Assembly (NCBI GenBank): GCA_030544235.1
Contig: CM060475.1
Location: forward strand, 8,143,409 to 8,207,408
From: Lepturacanthus savala
Lineage: Eukaryota; Chordata; Actinopteri; Scombriformes; Trichiuridae
DNA length: 64,000 nucleotides
Direction: 5' to 3'
This document shows positions 48,151 through 58,170 of this stretch, piece after piece; positions within the stretch are counted from its first letter, which is position 1, and each line of letters begins with the position of its first letter. The position numbers and the translations under genes are program-made. Under the pieces are notes generated by a model. The model saw only the letters and a list, made by a program, of their open reading frames with translations. It did not search any database and had not been told where the DNA came from.

Positions 48151-49083
48151 AATGCCGTGATCCGTCTAACCAATGAACGTTGGTTTTATACGATTCATCC
48201 AATCACGCTTGACCTCATAGGTGGATTGGCGCCACTGATCTGTAATGGATGGCGCAGATGAGTAATACATGATAGTAACGGAGTAAAGTATAGATACCTA
48301 AAACGTGTACTTAAATACAGTAATAAAGTATTTGTACTTCGTTACTTGACACCTCTGGTTGTGTGAATTGAATTCAATGAAGTCGATGTGAACTCAGAAT
48401 GAACAGATTGACAAGGCTCTGCAGCTGGCTCTGTTTAATTCGCCTAATGATGCCGCAGCTGGTTATTTTCCTGATGAACGTTATGATCAGGACGTTCCGC
48501 TCCGACCCGAACACAGCGGAGGAATGTTAATGTCAAGCGTTGATCATTCTCTACACGCTGCTCTCTGAAGGGACTCGCTGCAGCTCTACAAAGTGATTGA
48601 GCATTGAAATTGAAAACAGAGAAAGCCCGGTGGCCTCCTGTTTCTAATCAGCTTGACGTTGTTCAGATTAGTCAGGACATGGTGTCTGCTCCTCAGAGAC
48701 GTGCTGTGCCTGCGGCAGAACGTTAGCAACCTAGTTATTTATGACGCGTAACACAGGGAAACAGTAGAAATTGTACCGATTCACCGATTTCTTCTTTATT
48801 CTGACAGGAAACCACAGATATCTAAAGTAGGAGGATCTGAGGTCTGCAGGAGGATCTAAGTTCTGATGTCTGCAGGAGGATCTGAGGTGTAAGATCTGCA
48901 GGAGGATCTGGGGTCAATCATGTCCTGATCCTCTTGAGGTTTTTGTGCAGCAGAACAATTATTTTCCTCTGGAGAACCAAGGGGTCGTTGGGGTTAAAGC
49001 TGGTGGTTGTTGAAGTGGTGCTGAGCTCGGCTTTAATATTTGTACAATATTTGTAAATGTCAGATTCCGTGCCTGATTTTCAG
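48151..49083. other. unique region at the edge of the minisatellite domain
   Basis: No long tandem array, only a short GGAGGATCTGAGGTCTGCA repeat at 48829-48912. No gene is supported. This marks the change to AT-richer, transposon-rich DNA. Confidence 0.45.
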
Positions 49084-49147
49084 GATCCAGCACCCCCTGA
49101 ACTCAAGATCCTGATCTCCACCAGTCCCTGCTGCTGTCAATAATAAA
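49084..49147 (+). CDS. possible short terminal exon (weak)
   Basis: A pyrimidine-rich acceptor CTGATTTTCAG ends at 49083. An open frame DPAPPELKILISTSPCCCQ follows, ending at TAA (49141-49143). AATAAA overlaps the stop (49142-49147). This arrangement could be a last exon with an adjacent polyadenylation signal. No upstream exon is seen and the peptide is not recognised, so it may be chance. Confidence 0.15.
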
Positions 49148-49316
49148 GAATATTCTCGACTGAACCTCTGGCTTATGGTCATCTCTCTGCTCGAGACCAA
49201 CATCTATGAATTTCCATGTATTTCTAGAAAAATTGGATTTATTTACTTTCGTCAGCCTCTCCACGGGTTCCTTTTAGGGCTTGTGCATGGTCCAGAACCT
49301 CCTGTGTAATCAGGTG

Positions 49317-49610
49317 TTATGCCCCCAATTTTTTGGGATTGCCCACCATGATGTCCATCGTGGTTTGGGTTGGGGTAGCTGGTTTTATCATCCTAGCCAG
49401 GACACTCACCATACGGGATATTATCAATGGGGCTGGCTGGTCTTTTTGTACATTTTGCACACCACCTTCAAAGTTGGGATCAGTGGGTTCAGGTATTTGG
49501 TCCCTGGAAGGTAAGAAAACTTCCCTTCTTCGTGGGTTCCAACCTTTATATTGGTTGTATGAACCATAGCCCTCATCTGTAGATTGTTGGGTTTTGCCTT
49601 GGTGTGACAA
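49317..49610 (-). CDS. unidentified 97-codon open frame, perhaps retroelement-derived
   Basis: The minus-strand frame has a non-repetitive, proline- and arginine-containing composition (for example PRRREVFLPSRDQIPEPTDP). It lies in a retroelement-rich stretch. The 5' end of the frame runs into the truncated MITE at 49608-49679, so its start is not natural. I do not recognise a domain. It could be a gag-like remnant or spurious. Confidence 0.2.
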   Translation of the reverse strand: MSHQGKTQQSTDEGYGSYNQYKGWNPRRREVFLPSRDQIPEPTDPNFEGGVQNVQKDQPAPLIISRMVSVLARMIKPATPTQTTMDIMVGNPKKLGA

Positions 49611-49679
49611 AATTTAGTTTGTCGCGCGACAAAATTGTGTTCAAAAATCGCGTCAATTGAGTCCGGTTTGAACACCCCT
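49608..49679. mobile_element. truncated MITE, right end only
   Basis: Reads GTCGCGCGACAAAATTGTG, then GTCAATTGAGTCCGG and TTTGAACACCCCT, matching the right ends of the elements at 20468 and 26834. TTA follows at 49680-49682. The left end is missing. Confidence 0.7.
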
Positions 49680-50100
49680 TTAGGGTTAGCGTCCCTGAAC
49701 TTAGGGTTAGCGCCGGACTTAGGGTTTAGCGGTCGTTAGGGTTAGGGTTAGGGGAACTGAATCTGGGGGGGGGGAGTCCATGCACGGTCTATTCCCCAGG
49801 CCTGTCCGTAACCCCGGTCCTAACGAGGTTGGCGGTTACGCTGGCGTCGCCGCCCATAGCGCACAACCGTCCAGCTCTCCATAAGAATGAATTCCTTTAT
49901 TTTTTAACTTCTGTTTTCTTGTCCAATAAAATTATTTTTAATGATTATTAAATGATTATTTTAACTGAACTTTTAATTACTTTGGATATTTTTATGAAGG
50001 GTTAGGGGTAGGGGTTAGGGGTTAAGGGTTAGGGTTAGGTTTGGGAATGTTAACGAAGAACATACCATGCGGAACCCTCCACGGGAAGCCGCAGTTTGGT
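49680..50100. repeat. short GGGTTAGGGTTAGG stretches
   Basis: Telomere-like GGGTTAGGG(G)TTAGG motifs occur at 49682-49755 and 49998-50045, separated by unique sequence and a G-run at 49766-49774. Too short and degenerate to be a telomere. Confidence 0.6.
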
Positions 50101-50599
50101 GGGGGGGGGATTTGTTAGTTCCTTGTTCTAGGGATTGTTACCCTGGAACTCCGGTACAGGAACACCAGGCCAGCCACACCTTAAAGTGGTTTGAAATCAG
50201 CCTGCTTGGAGACACATGAACAGTATTCTGAATTATTAACTTTTGGCTGGGGCGGAAGAATTCGCCCAGCTTGCTAACCGTCTACCTCCTAAGGATTTCC
50301 CTCTACCTTAACACCTGCACCCCTATTGCCTGATAATAGAAATACCTGGTGAAAACCCCTTAGTTAACGACAGCTTCTTCCTAAATGGTAACAGTTGTTA
50401 TAATTGCTGGTAATCAATTTAAACAATAAGTATACTTTTATTGTTAAGGGAATATTAATTTCAGAGTCTAGATCAACCTACAAGAGCCTTCATCTATGGA
50501 CTTGACTTAGGCACACAGAACTAATTATTTTTACATCAATGAGAGGCGGGTAACCCTTTAAAAACACCCAAGTAATCAAACAAGAAAGCTAGTAGACTT

Positions 50600-51495
50600 T
50601 TACTTTAAATGCAGAAAGAGTGCTTTATTCAAGATATGCAAGAGCTCAGAGCAAAAATAAAACAAGTAAAAAGGGTTATAAAATCAAAAAATCAATTGAC
50701 AAAATATCTCTTTCCCTAACCTATCTCTAAATTCCCTAACCTGTACTACTCACAAATCCCCTTGATCTGGAAGACAGCTTTGTCAGAGTTGGAGCAATCT
50801 TCGTAGATGTTTGAAGAAAAGTTTGAGTTCAGAGTCTTTGGAATGGCGTTTGGTATATGAGCTCCAGCTCATAACCAGATCTGGATCAAAAATGCTAATG
50901 GCCAAAGGCCATTAGCCTGTTGCTTCGTAGCATAAAAAGAATCTTCAGAACAAGACCAAATGGTCAACCCATATTAGGTATGTCGGTTCATGACATTTTG
51001 TCAAAACTAAAGCAGTCGGCATAAATAAATTTCCAGTATTACGCAATTTTGCATAACAACAATAAGGTTCCGAGCCTCCTGTTAAACACGCCGTCTGTAT
51101 CTGCTGGAAAGTGCTTCCCTCTGCAATTCTCACTTCCCTATTACACTTGTGATCTATCCTTTATACATACATCATTTTAATCACACTTTTATTACATTTG
51201 ATACTTCATAAACTCATTCTTATTACATTTCCATATCTTATTAGTACTTATTAATCATTTGTTTGTCTTATCATTAGCTTAGTTACAATGGTTATATGAA
51301 ACAAATCATAAATCCTACTACGTTATACTAGTTCCTCTTTCTCAACATTTAACACATTTCTCAAATGTTAGACTTTACCAAAATCTCATACAAACCTATA
51401 GAACCTATGATGTTAAAATGTCAACAGTCTTCACACAATGATTTCAATAATATTTTTATATACTCACAATACACTTAAACTTTTCAATCACCCTC
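50600..51495 (-). mobile_element. candidate LTR-like segment
   Basis: Read on the minus strand, a purine tract (AAGAAGAAGCCAGGAGGG) ends near 51496 and is followed by TGATTG. TATAAA occurs at 51165-51160 and TTGAATAAAGCACT at about 50632-50619. The order purine tract, TG, TATA, AATAAA is that of an LTR. No second LTR or primer-binding site was found, so this is only a suggestion. Sequence 50101-50600 is AT-rich and unassigned. Confidence 0.22.
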
Positions 51496-51523
51496 CTGGC
51501 TTCTTCTTACTGTATGGTTCTTC

Positions 51524-51889
51524 TCAGCCTCCAGCTCCGTGTTTTGGCAGCTCGTCCTCCCTTCCTTTCTCGACCCTCTCGACCGATGTTGAAACCTCGT
51601 TCAGGTCCGGAATGGGAGACATTGACTTCCATGCGTCGACGTCGAACACTTCTGTTTTTACCGTCTCAGGTGCAGGGGGGGTCTTTATGACTGTAGTAAA
51701 TCTTGGTTGGTCTTCGGATTCATCGATGATTTCAATTTCAGTATATCTTATTTCTCTCATTGGACTCGGGTTTATTTCAGGGCCCAATCTGTTCATAATA
51801 CTTGGTTTGAACACCAGAGGGTGTTTGACCTCTGGTGTTAGTACAGGCATTTCAGGTTCTGGAGGAGGTCTGACCTTCTTTGTACCCAT
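51524..51889 (-). CDS. unidentified proline/glutamate-rich open frame (121 codons)
   Basis: The minus-strand frame starts ATG (MGTKKVRPPPEPEMPVLTPE) and ends at a stop just before the purine tract of the candidate LTR. It is non-repetitive, acidic and proline-rich. Its codon content looks less random than its neighbours, and the opposite strand is open only as a shadow. No domain is recognised. Its position suggests the 3' end of a retroelement reading frame, or a degraded gag-like protein. No splice sites were assigned. Confidence 0.3.
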   Translation of the reverse strand: MGTKKVRPPPEPEMPVLTPEVKHPLVFKPSIMNRLGPEINPSPMREIRYTEIEIIDESEDQPRFTTVIKTPPAPETVKTEVFDVDAWKSMSPIPDLNEVSTSVERVEKGREDELPKHGAGG

Positions 51890-52610
51890 TGGCGGATGTA
51901 AGGCCTTACATTTGAGCTCATATGAGGCTTTTTCATGGCTTCTCGATGAAATGTTTAGAACTCATGGGGTTTTCTGTCACCTCTGCTTCCTCCTCTGTAG
52001 TGACCCCTGTGGTGACCTCTGTGCCAAAAGGCATTTATTTTGTTACCATAGATGTCCGGATTTGCGCCTCTAGCGACAACGCATACAAGGTGGAAACAAG
52101 GTGAATAAAATATTTGATGTTCATTTTACTGATGATTCTTAACTAAATGATGATGATGATAGTTTTAACCTGATGTTGGTTTGTTTTCTATCTCCCACAG
52201 ACTGACTCTCTAATCCCTGTGAGATGACTGCTCCATATAACTTGTCTGCTTGAAGAAGGATTAAAGTACAACTTACAAGTCACGCCCACATCAGCCTCTA
52301 CAGGAATCTCATCCTGTCAAAAGTAAGACTCATTTCAGATTGTCTATCACCAAATACTGTCATACCTGCAAACATTAACACTAAATGTTTTATTTTTTTG
52401 TATTTAAGTGCTGCTGACAGGTTCATGGTGTGCCAAATCCAGCTGATGACCACGTTGACTTATTGTGGAGAAACATGGAGCAGGAGTAGAGAACAAGTAA
52501 GACTTATTAGTCATTTTATAATTTGTTTGGTTGTTGTTTTTCCAGTTACTGCATCTACACTGTAATATCACTAAAGAATGTTAATGGTCATTGATGGTAA
52601 CTGGTCTCCT
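51890..52610. other. AT-rich region, probably retroelement DNA
   Basis: No open frame with a recognisable motif. A GATGATGATGAT run lies at 52149. The right part probably belongs to the LINE whose coding remnant begins near 52632. Confidence 0.35.
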
Positions 52611-52631
52611 CACTTTACCACCTTCTACAGG

Positions 52632-53255
52632 GGCTCCACTGACAGCATCCTGACCTACAACATCACTTCCTGGTTCAGGAGCTGCAGTTTCCATGGACAA
52701 CAAAAACAGCCAATCAGGACTGATGAAGACTGCCTACAGAACCGTTGCTGCTCCTGTCTCATCCTGATGGAGCTCTACCAACAGCAATGCATTCACACAG
52801 CTACCTCCACCATCAAAGACCCACTCCACCCTTCACTATGATCAACAGGTTTTACAAGCTGTAGGGCTTCAAGTGGACTGAATCCCCCCACACACACACT
52901 CACTGACACCCTGAACCCCCCAAACACACACCACCCCCCCAGCTGGACAACAACCAAGGACAAGGTTTGAACTGATTTAAGGACATGTCTGAATTACTTT
53001 AAACAGCACTGGATTGGAGACATTGAAGCACCTTTTACTGAACCTCTGAAATGATTTGGTTATTAATGCTGTGAAATACTGTTTTTAAATGTGTGATTGA
53101 AAATATATTTTTATATAGATAGATTTTTTAGTGATCATTTAATCACCATTTTCTTTTAATGTAATGTCAATGATGAGAAGCAATTTAATTTCAGACTGAA
53201 TGTAAATGTGGAGTGAAATGACAATAAAGTTAACTTTGAATCTAGAATCTAATGT
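52632..53255 (+). mobile_element. L2-type LINE 3' end with degraded reverse-transcriptase C-terminus
   Basis: The frame at 52632-52841 reads STDSILTYNITSWF, then LILMELYQQQCIHTATSTIK and DPLHPS. This pattern matches the conserved C-terminal part of fish L2-type ORF2 (ESILTYNIT.W; IY.....R.A..IIKDP.HP). The middle is altered and the frame ends at TGA (52839-52841). About 380 bp later comes a typical L2 tail, GACAATAAAGTT followed by TTGAATCTAGAATCTA. ORF2 upstream is missing, so this is a 5'-truncated, inactive copy. Confidence 0.7.
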
Positions 53256-53259
53256 CTAA

Positions 53260-54125
53260 AGATTTTAATAACATACATAGATGTACTGTGAAGGTTTTAG
53301 GTTAAGTATGTTATACATGTATATTAATATATATATTATTGTGTAACTGACATGAATACAATAAATTAAATAATTTAAATAAAATAATGTATTAAGGAGG
53401 TATAGAGCTACATATCAAAGACATCACATCATAAGAATACCCTCCTCAATGCTGATGTTAGAAAATATCCTTACATGGAGGATACAATTCAGAGTTTTTG
53501 ACTTGGAAGCAGTTGGTCTGTGTCAGTGATGTCATCATCACCATGGAAACACCACAGCTTGGTGGCTGAGATGATTTCTGTCAGAGCTGATTGGTCAATA
53601 CTTTTTCATCAATAACTTTGGATCTAAAGTCCCCACACCCACCAAACTTGGTGAGAATGACAAAGAGGACCCCAGCATCCCATCCATGGTATCACAACCT
53701 TTGTATTAAACTGCAGCAAGGACCCCCGACAGCCCCAGAGCTCAGACCCAACTCTCACAATTTCTGCAGGAATTGTCTAGTTGTCTTTATTATTGATATT
53801 TTTCAGAATAACTGTCTGCTGCTGAGCTGCACAAGTTGCATTAATTTCAAATAGGTTAGTAATGTCATGGAAAAAGGGAAGTGGAATACCACTCGCAGCA
53901 ATTTGAGGAAAAGAGCTGTGAAAAGAGTAAACCAGTTCTTTAACTCTGTGACAACCTTGAGTTTGACAGTGATGAAACTTCACAATCACTGATTCACCAA
54001 CGCATTTTGAGAATTTTGAGACAGACATTGGAGGTGGAGGATGAAGTAGTAACAGTGTAATTTTGTGATTCATTTATATTTCCATTGTGTGCAATGGTAA
54101 TGACGAAGAAACTTATTTCATGATA
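53260..54125. other. AT-rich region without assigned gene
   Basis: Contains a 98-codon minus-strand frame (53777-54073, with AASGIPLPFFHDITNLFEIN). Its composition is plausible but I cannot place it. It may be part of a retroviral remnant, given the protease fragment immediately to the right. Confidence 0.3.
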
Positions 54126-54128
54126 GGG

Positions 54129-54175
54129 GTAAATAGAAAATCAATCTCATTTCTTGTGGATACAGGAGCTTGACT
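54129..54175 (+). pseudogene. retroviral protease fragment (endogenous, broken)
   Basis: A short stretch encoding FLVDTGA, the active-site region of a retroviral aspartic protease, with a stop codon directly after it. The DNA is close to that at 55508-55550, so both derive from related endogenous retroviruses. It is only a fragment and cannot be functional. Confidence 0.55.
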
Positions 54176-54449
54176 TTCATTGGTGCATTAAGTTTCATAG
54201 CTTAGATTTGAAATGAGCAGCCTTCAGCATAGATTCTCATCCTTCAGGTCCTTGGTCACAGAACGGTTGTAGATCCCTGCTTTGTATTGAGTAAAAGAGT
54301 ATCTGTGTGTCTCGCTCTCTCTCGCTCTCTCAGGATCCCCATATTGAGAGGCCCAGGATTAAGTTGTAATAAAAAGTATGAACCTAATACTATAAACTGC
54401 GTGGGAACTTCACTGTCCCTCTTAAAGAAGTTCTAAAGATCATGCGTCA

Positions 54450-54522
54450 CGCCCAATGTGGGGCTCGAACCCACGACCCTGAGATTAAGAGTCTCATGCT
54501 CTACTGACTGAGCTAACCGGGC
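54450..54522 (-). tRNA. tRNA-Lys (CTT), copy 1
   Basis: The minus strand gives a 73-nt tRNA beginning GCCCGGTTAGCTCAGTCAG. The anticodon loop CTCTTAA has anticodon CTT, and the T-arm is GGTTCGAGCCCCA. The acceptor stem pairs GCCCGGT with ATTGGGC, with one G-T pair and a T-A pair allowed, and G is the discriminator base. The A box (TAGCTCAGTCAG) and B box (GGTTCGAGCC) are intact. There is no intron and no encoded CCA. Only a short T run (TTT, in GATCTTTAGAA) follows as a possible Pol III terminator. Confidence 0.95.
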
Positions 54523-54765
54523 TGCTTTTAGTGGTTAAAAGACCTTTTTTTTTGAGAAATCATGAGTTTGAGATGGTAGTTTACATTGGCACTTGGCTTC
54601 ATGGACAAACATTTTTGTCGGAACATTAATCTCAGTAAGAGTTCTGGAACATTGAAGACGTTGATTAAGAGTTTGGCAGGACCTTGACACAAAGAGGTGT
54701 ATTTTTCTCTCTGGTACTTGGCTCCATGCACAAACTGTGGTGGAAGTTCTAAAGATCATGTGTCA

Positions 54766-54838
54766 CGCCCAATGTGGGGCTCGAACCCACGACCCTGAGA
54801 TTAAGAGTCTCATGCTCTACCGACTGAGCTAACCGGGC
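54766..54838 (-). tRNA. tRNA-Lys (CTT), copy 2
   Basis: Differs from copy 1 by one base in the D-loop (CAGTCGG here, CAGTCAG in copy 1) and has the same anticodon CTT. It lies exactly 316 bp from copy 1. Flanks are shared on both sides (GTTCTAAAGATCATG and TGGTTAAAAGAC ... GAGAAATCATGAGTTTGAGA), so the gene was duplicated with its surroundings. The copy-2 D-loop matches the usual vertebrate tRNA-Lys(CTT) form. Confidence 0.95.
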
Positions 54839-54907
54839 TGTTTTTATTGGTTAAAAGACTTAATTTTTCGAGAAATCATGAGTTTGAGATGGTCGTTTAC
54901 ATTGGCC

Positions 54908-54962
54908 TCAATATGGACACATGTCCATATTGACATGGTGATGCCACCATGTCAATATGGAC
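54908..54962. repeat. alternating inverted copies of TCAATATGGAC, long hairpin
   Basis: GTCCATATTGACATGGTG at 54923-54940 pairs perfectly with 54945-54962 over 18 bp, with a 4-base loop. TCAATATGGA at 54908-54917 also pairs with 54924-54933. Three copies of one motif in alternating orientation sit at the edge of the Tc1 remnant. Confidence 0.9.
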
Positions 54963-55095
54963 CAAACTCTGAGGAATGCTTCCAGCACCTTGTTGAATCT
55001 ATGCCACGAAGAATTGAGGCAGATCTGAAGGGAAAAGGGGGTCCAACCCGATACTAGCATGGTGGACCTAATAAAGTGGCCGGTGAGTGTATATC
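54950..55095 (+). mobile_element. Tc1-like transposase C-terminal remnant
   Basis: ESMPRRIEADLKGKGGPTRY followed by TAG (55055-55057) is the typical C-terminus of fish Tc1 transposases. The element-end sequence CCTAATAAAGTGGCCGGTGA follows. Upstream coding sequence is out of frame or absent, so the copy is dead. The adjacent hairpin may be a rearranged internal piece of the same element. Confidence 0.75.
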
Positions 55096-55125
55096 TTCAT
55101 CAGTTGCTTTCAACCAAAAATTTAA

Positions 55126-55735
55126 ATGAAAGTGCAAATGAGAGTTGGGTCCTCAGGAAAACCCATGAATAAACTACTAGAGCTAGCTCAGCATCATTGG
55201 GATAATACAGAACAAATACATTATAAAATGCAAGAAATGCTAATGTATGTTCAAGTTTCTCACTATACAGGCGGAGCTACGAGAGGTTGTAGTGGCAGGG
55301 GAACCAACAACAGAGGAAGGAGGGACAGAAATACATGACAATCAATCAAATCAGAATGTGATCCTTCTTCTTTTGTGGTGAGCCAGATCACTGGGTAGGG
55401 GACTGTCCACATAGAGCACAACAAAACAAATATACCCTGCCTACGGCAGCATTAGGGAGAACTCAGGAGGAATACCATAGAGCTGTCAGGACAGTGACCA
55501 AATTAGAGAATCAACCTCATTTCTTGTGGATACAGGAGCTTCACTTTTGACTTTAAAACCAACAAAATCCATAAAATTGAAAAAATCCAAAGAAACAGGA
55601 AGAGTTGTGGGGGTTGGAGGGATTCCTATGAGTCTACCAGTATCCTGCTCGGCCTCATTTACAGCTTTTCACCTTGTTTCAACACGCACTAGCTTTGTCT
55701 GTATCTTTCACATACATAACACAATGATTTGAATG
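55126..55735 (+). pseudogene. endogenous retrovirus remnant, gag nucleocapsid and protease
   Basis: Three pieces in order occupy three different frames. First is a gag C-terminal segment (55126-55338, with NKLLELAQHHW and a basic RGRRDR tail). Second is a zinc-knuckle region at 55374-55406 with the C-x4-H-x4-C half, where the first cysteine of CCHC is not seen in frame. Third is a protease start with DTGAS at 55529 and a flap-like GRVVGVGG. This order is that of gamma/epsilon-type retroviral gag-pro. Frameshifts separate the pieces and no reverse transcriptase follows, so the locus is broken and incomplete. Confidence 0.65.
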
Positions 55736-56179
55736 AGGACTATTTACTACTTCTTTTCATGGGATTTAATAAAAATCTTCCTTTATGTTCTACTGATTTG
55801 TAAGTGATTGTTTGTAGATTTGTTCGATTGGGTAGTTTTTACTCATATGGAGGTTGGCTTATCTGGATTGCTCATCTCCGGCATACCAATTCTGTTTGTA
55901 ATTTCCTTGTTGATGGCATTTACCATGGTAACATTTTGATTTGACTTTTGTATGGGGGCTGTTTTAGTCATCTAGATTTTAGTAATCGTAAAGCAGCCAA
56001 ATGCAACTTCAAGAGTTGACAATTTTCTTTGTATTAGTACCGCTACACTGAAAGCTGCCAAACTGTTTGAAAGTCAAAAGGACAAACCAGAGACAGATAA
56101 CTTAAAATGTTCCTCTACTATAGTCTCCACACTCTTCAGCCTGTTTTGGGTTTTTGTAACTTGGCAAAATGGTCCATTT
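55736..56179. other. AT-rich region without assigned feature
   Basis: No open frame or repeat I can name. It may be decayed retroviral or transposon sequence. Confidence 0.35.
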
Positions 56180-56262
56180 CAGGGGAGTCAAACTCAGTTT
56201 CATCCTGGGCCACATCAGTGTTCTGGTTTCCCTCAAAGGGCCAATTGTAAACATCATATACA
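56180..56262. mobile_element. hAT-like dispersed repeat end
   Basis: CAGGGGAGTCAAACTCAGTT followed by GGGCCACATCAGTGTT and CTCAAAGGGCC matches a dispersed fish repeat with CAGGGGTGTCAAACTC termini, usually assigned to hAT elements. Only one end is present. At 56266 a second terminus-like string, ACCACTGGTCAAAAGTCTTA, may be a Tc1/mariner end. Confidence 0.45.
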
Positions 56263-56659
56263 CCACTGGTCAAAAGTCTTAGAACATATATAGTGGAAAG
56301 ATGATTTGCAGAGCATGTGGATGTATACCATGTAGATCTGAATATTTATTGAATATTGAGTATTATTCTACTATGGACCGATACTGTTGGACTGATATTA
56401 ATAAGTTAGCGCATTATATTTTCTGTGATGGATATTTTCTGTGATTAATTCAACCTATGTATATATTCTTTTTTTTGTGGGGTGTGCTGGCTTTAGTCAT
56501 GCTCCTAATCTGAGACCAGTCTGGTAAGGTTAAACCTGACCAGCACAGCTCTCAGGATCCTAGAAGCACTTAAGCTTCTCCACCACGGCAAGGTCACAGC
56601 ACAGGGAGAAGTTTTAGTGTATGTATCTGTGTATATATATATATATATATGAACCCATA

Positions 56660-56686
56660 ACCTCATCATGATTTACATGATGAGGT
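56660..56686. repeat. hairpin next to a TA tract
   Basis: ACCTCATCATG (56660-56670) pairs with CATGATGAGGT (56676-56686) around a 5-base loop. A (TA)n stretch lies just upstream (56634-56650). Confidence 0.85.
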
Positions 56687-56994
56687 CAAGGGTTGTTTGT
56701 TTAAATCCTATTTGATTCGTCCAATTAATTCACATATGATGTGCCACGAAAGTAGCACTTTGTGGAAAAACCGTTGACTTTGAAAATATGAGAAAGAGAC
56801 AGGAAAGTCTAATACCTGACATCAGCACAGGAAGAGAGAAGTTCCAACATCACTTAAGCAACTCTCTAGTCTTTAGTTTTACTCATTCCATATTTTTTTT
56901 TAAGTCATATATACCTCTATGACAAAGTGCTATTTTCTTGATTTACAAATTTACATACAGGCAGGATTTAAAGATGGAGTTGTTCTTTGCCATT

Positions 56995-57029
56995 GACCAC
57001 CATACATCATTCTATGATGTATGGTGGTC
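56995..57029. repeat. 15-bp perfect hairpin
   Basis: GACCACCATACATCA (56995-57009) pairs exactly with TGATGTATGGTGGTC (57015-57029) around TTCTA. No gene context. It may be a transposon end or a fold-back junction. Confidence 0.9.
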
Positions 57030-57199
57030 ATATGACAGGGCCCATAGGGTAACCAGAAGGATTCAGCAATCTATAGGGTTAAAAGTGGGTTAGGGGTGAG
57101 TGTTTAGGATTTAAGGGTTCATAGTTTGGGCTTTCTTCTTTTTTAGCATCTTCAGCCCCAGACAATTCGTTGCTTCCGGTTTCAGATCTTGCATTCTGG

Positions 57200-58140
57200 A
57201 CTTTTGTCCTCACACTCCAGGAGCTTCCAGATGTTCAGGGTCTGCATCTCGCTGTGTTTCCAGCTCTTCTTCTTCTCTCCAGATAGTGCCTTCCTTTATT
57301 AATGTGTATTGCAGCTGGTAATTCTTGGTCCATTAGGATGTTCTTGTCCTTTTGCTCTTGGAGCTTGGTCATTAACTGCTCCTCAATTCATCCTTACTCA
57401 ATTTATGATCAATTGAAGCTTCTGAAATTCCTTGTACTTTGCTCAATTTGAGCAATCTTCAACTCTTCATGTAAAAGTTAATGTTACTAGATTTCTTTGT
57501 TCTAGAGGGTGTATTCCTCTTTTTAAGGAGGTCAGCCATGAATTCATCCTGGCTCAATTTAAGCAATCTTTCACTCTTCATGTGAAAGTTGAAGCTTCTG
57601 AACTTCTTTCTTCTGGAAGGTATTTGTGTTCCTTTCTTTCTGGAGGTCAGCTGTGAATTCATCCTCATGTTAACTTGGAGGTTCTGTAATTGGTACTTCT
57701 GTACGTTGTGTCCTTCATCTGGAGTTCAGCCATGAATTTATCCTGGCTCAATATATGTCTTTATCTCCTTGTGAAATGTGAAGCACCTGATGTCCAGATT
57801 TTCTTGGAGCTCAGCTCCAAGTCGTTGCTGCTCAGCCCCAGGAATTGATCCTGGCTCAATGTATGAGCCATGTTTAACTCCTCAGGTGCAGCTTGCATTT
57901 TCTGAAACCTGTAGTTCAGTACTTTCTCTTTCTTTGTCTGGAGCTCGCCCATGAATTCAACCTCATCTGTAACTTAGAGGTCGAGAAATTCCTAGTTCTG
58001 TATGTTGGTTGTGTGTCTCTGTCTGGAGCTCACCCACAAATTTATCCGTATTCCTGTGCCACCTTTAACTTCTCATATGCAACTTGGAACTTGTTTTTGT
58101 TTTGTACAAAATCCCTCGTCTGTGTGTGTCCGTGGGGTCC
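57200..58140 (-). pseudogene. degraded tandem repeat that once encoded a coiled-coil-like protein
   Basis: Diverged units of about 110-120 bp recur on the minus strand. Each includes a phrase such as LSQDEFMA or LSQDQFLG and one such as ELQTKKEKVLNYRFQKMQ. Frames are interrupted by stops and shifts, so only short pieces remain open (57459-57668 and 57761-57952). The heptad-like charged and leucine pattern suggests an ancestral coiled-coil protein with about 38-residue repeats. I cannot name the family. It could be a pseudogene or a decayed exon of a distant gene. Confidence 0.35.
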
Positions 58141-58170
58141 TTATATAGACTCAGATGCAGGGGGAATGTG

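Noticed and set aside
54447..54480. Retroviral primer-binding site for tRNA-Lys
   Set aside because: The sequence continues as a complete 73-nt tRNA, and the TGG complementary to the CCA tail is missing. It is a tRNA gene, not a primer-binding site.
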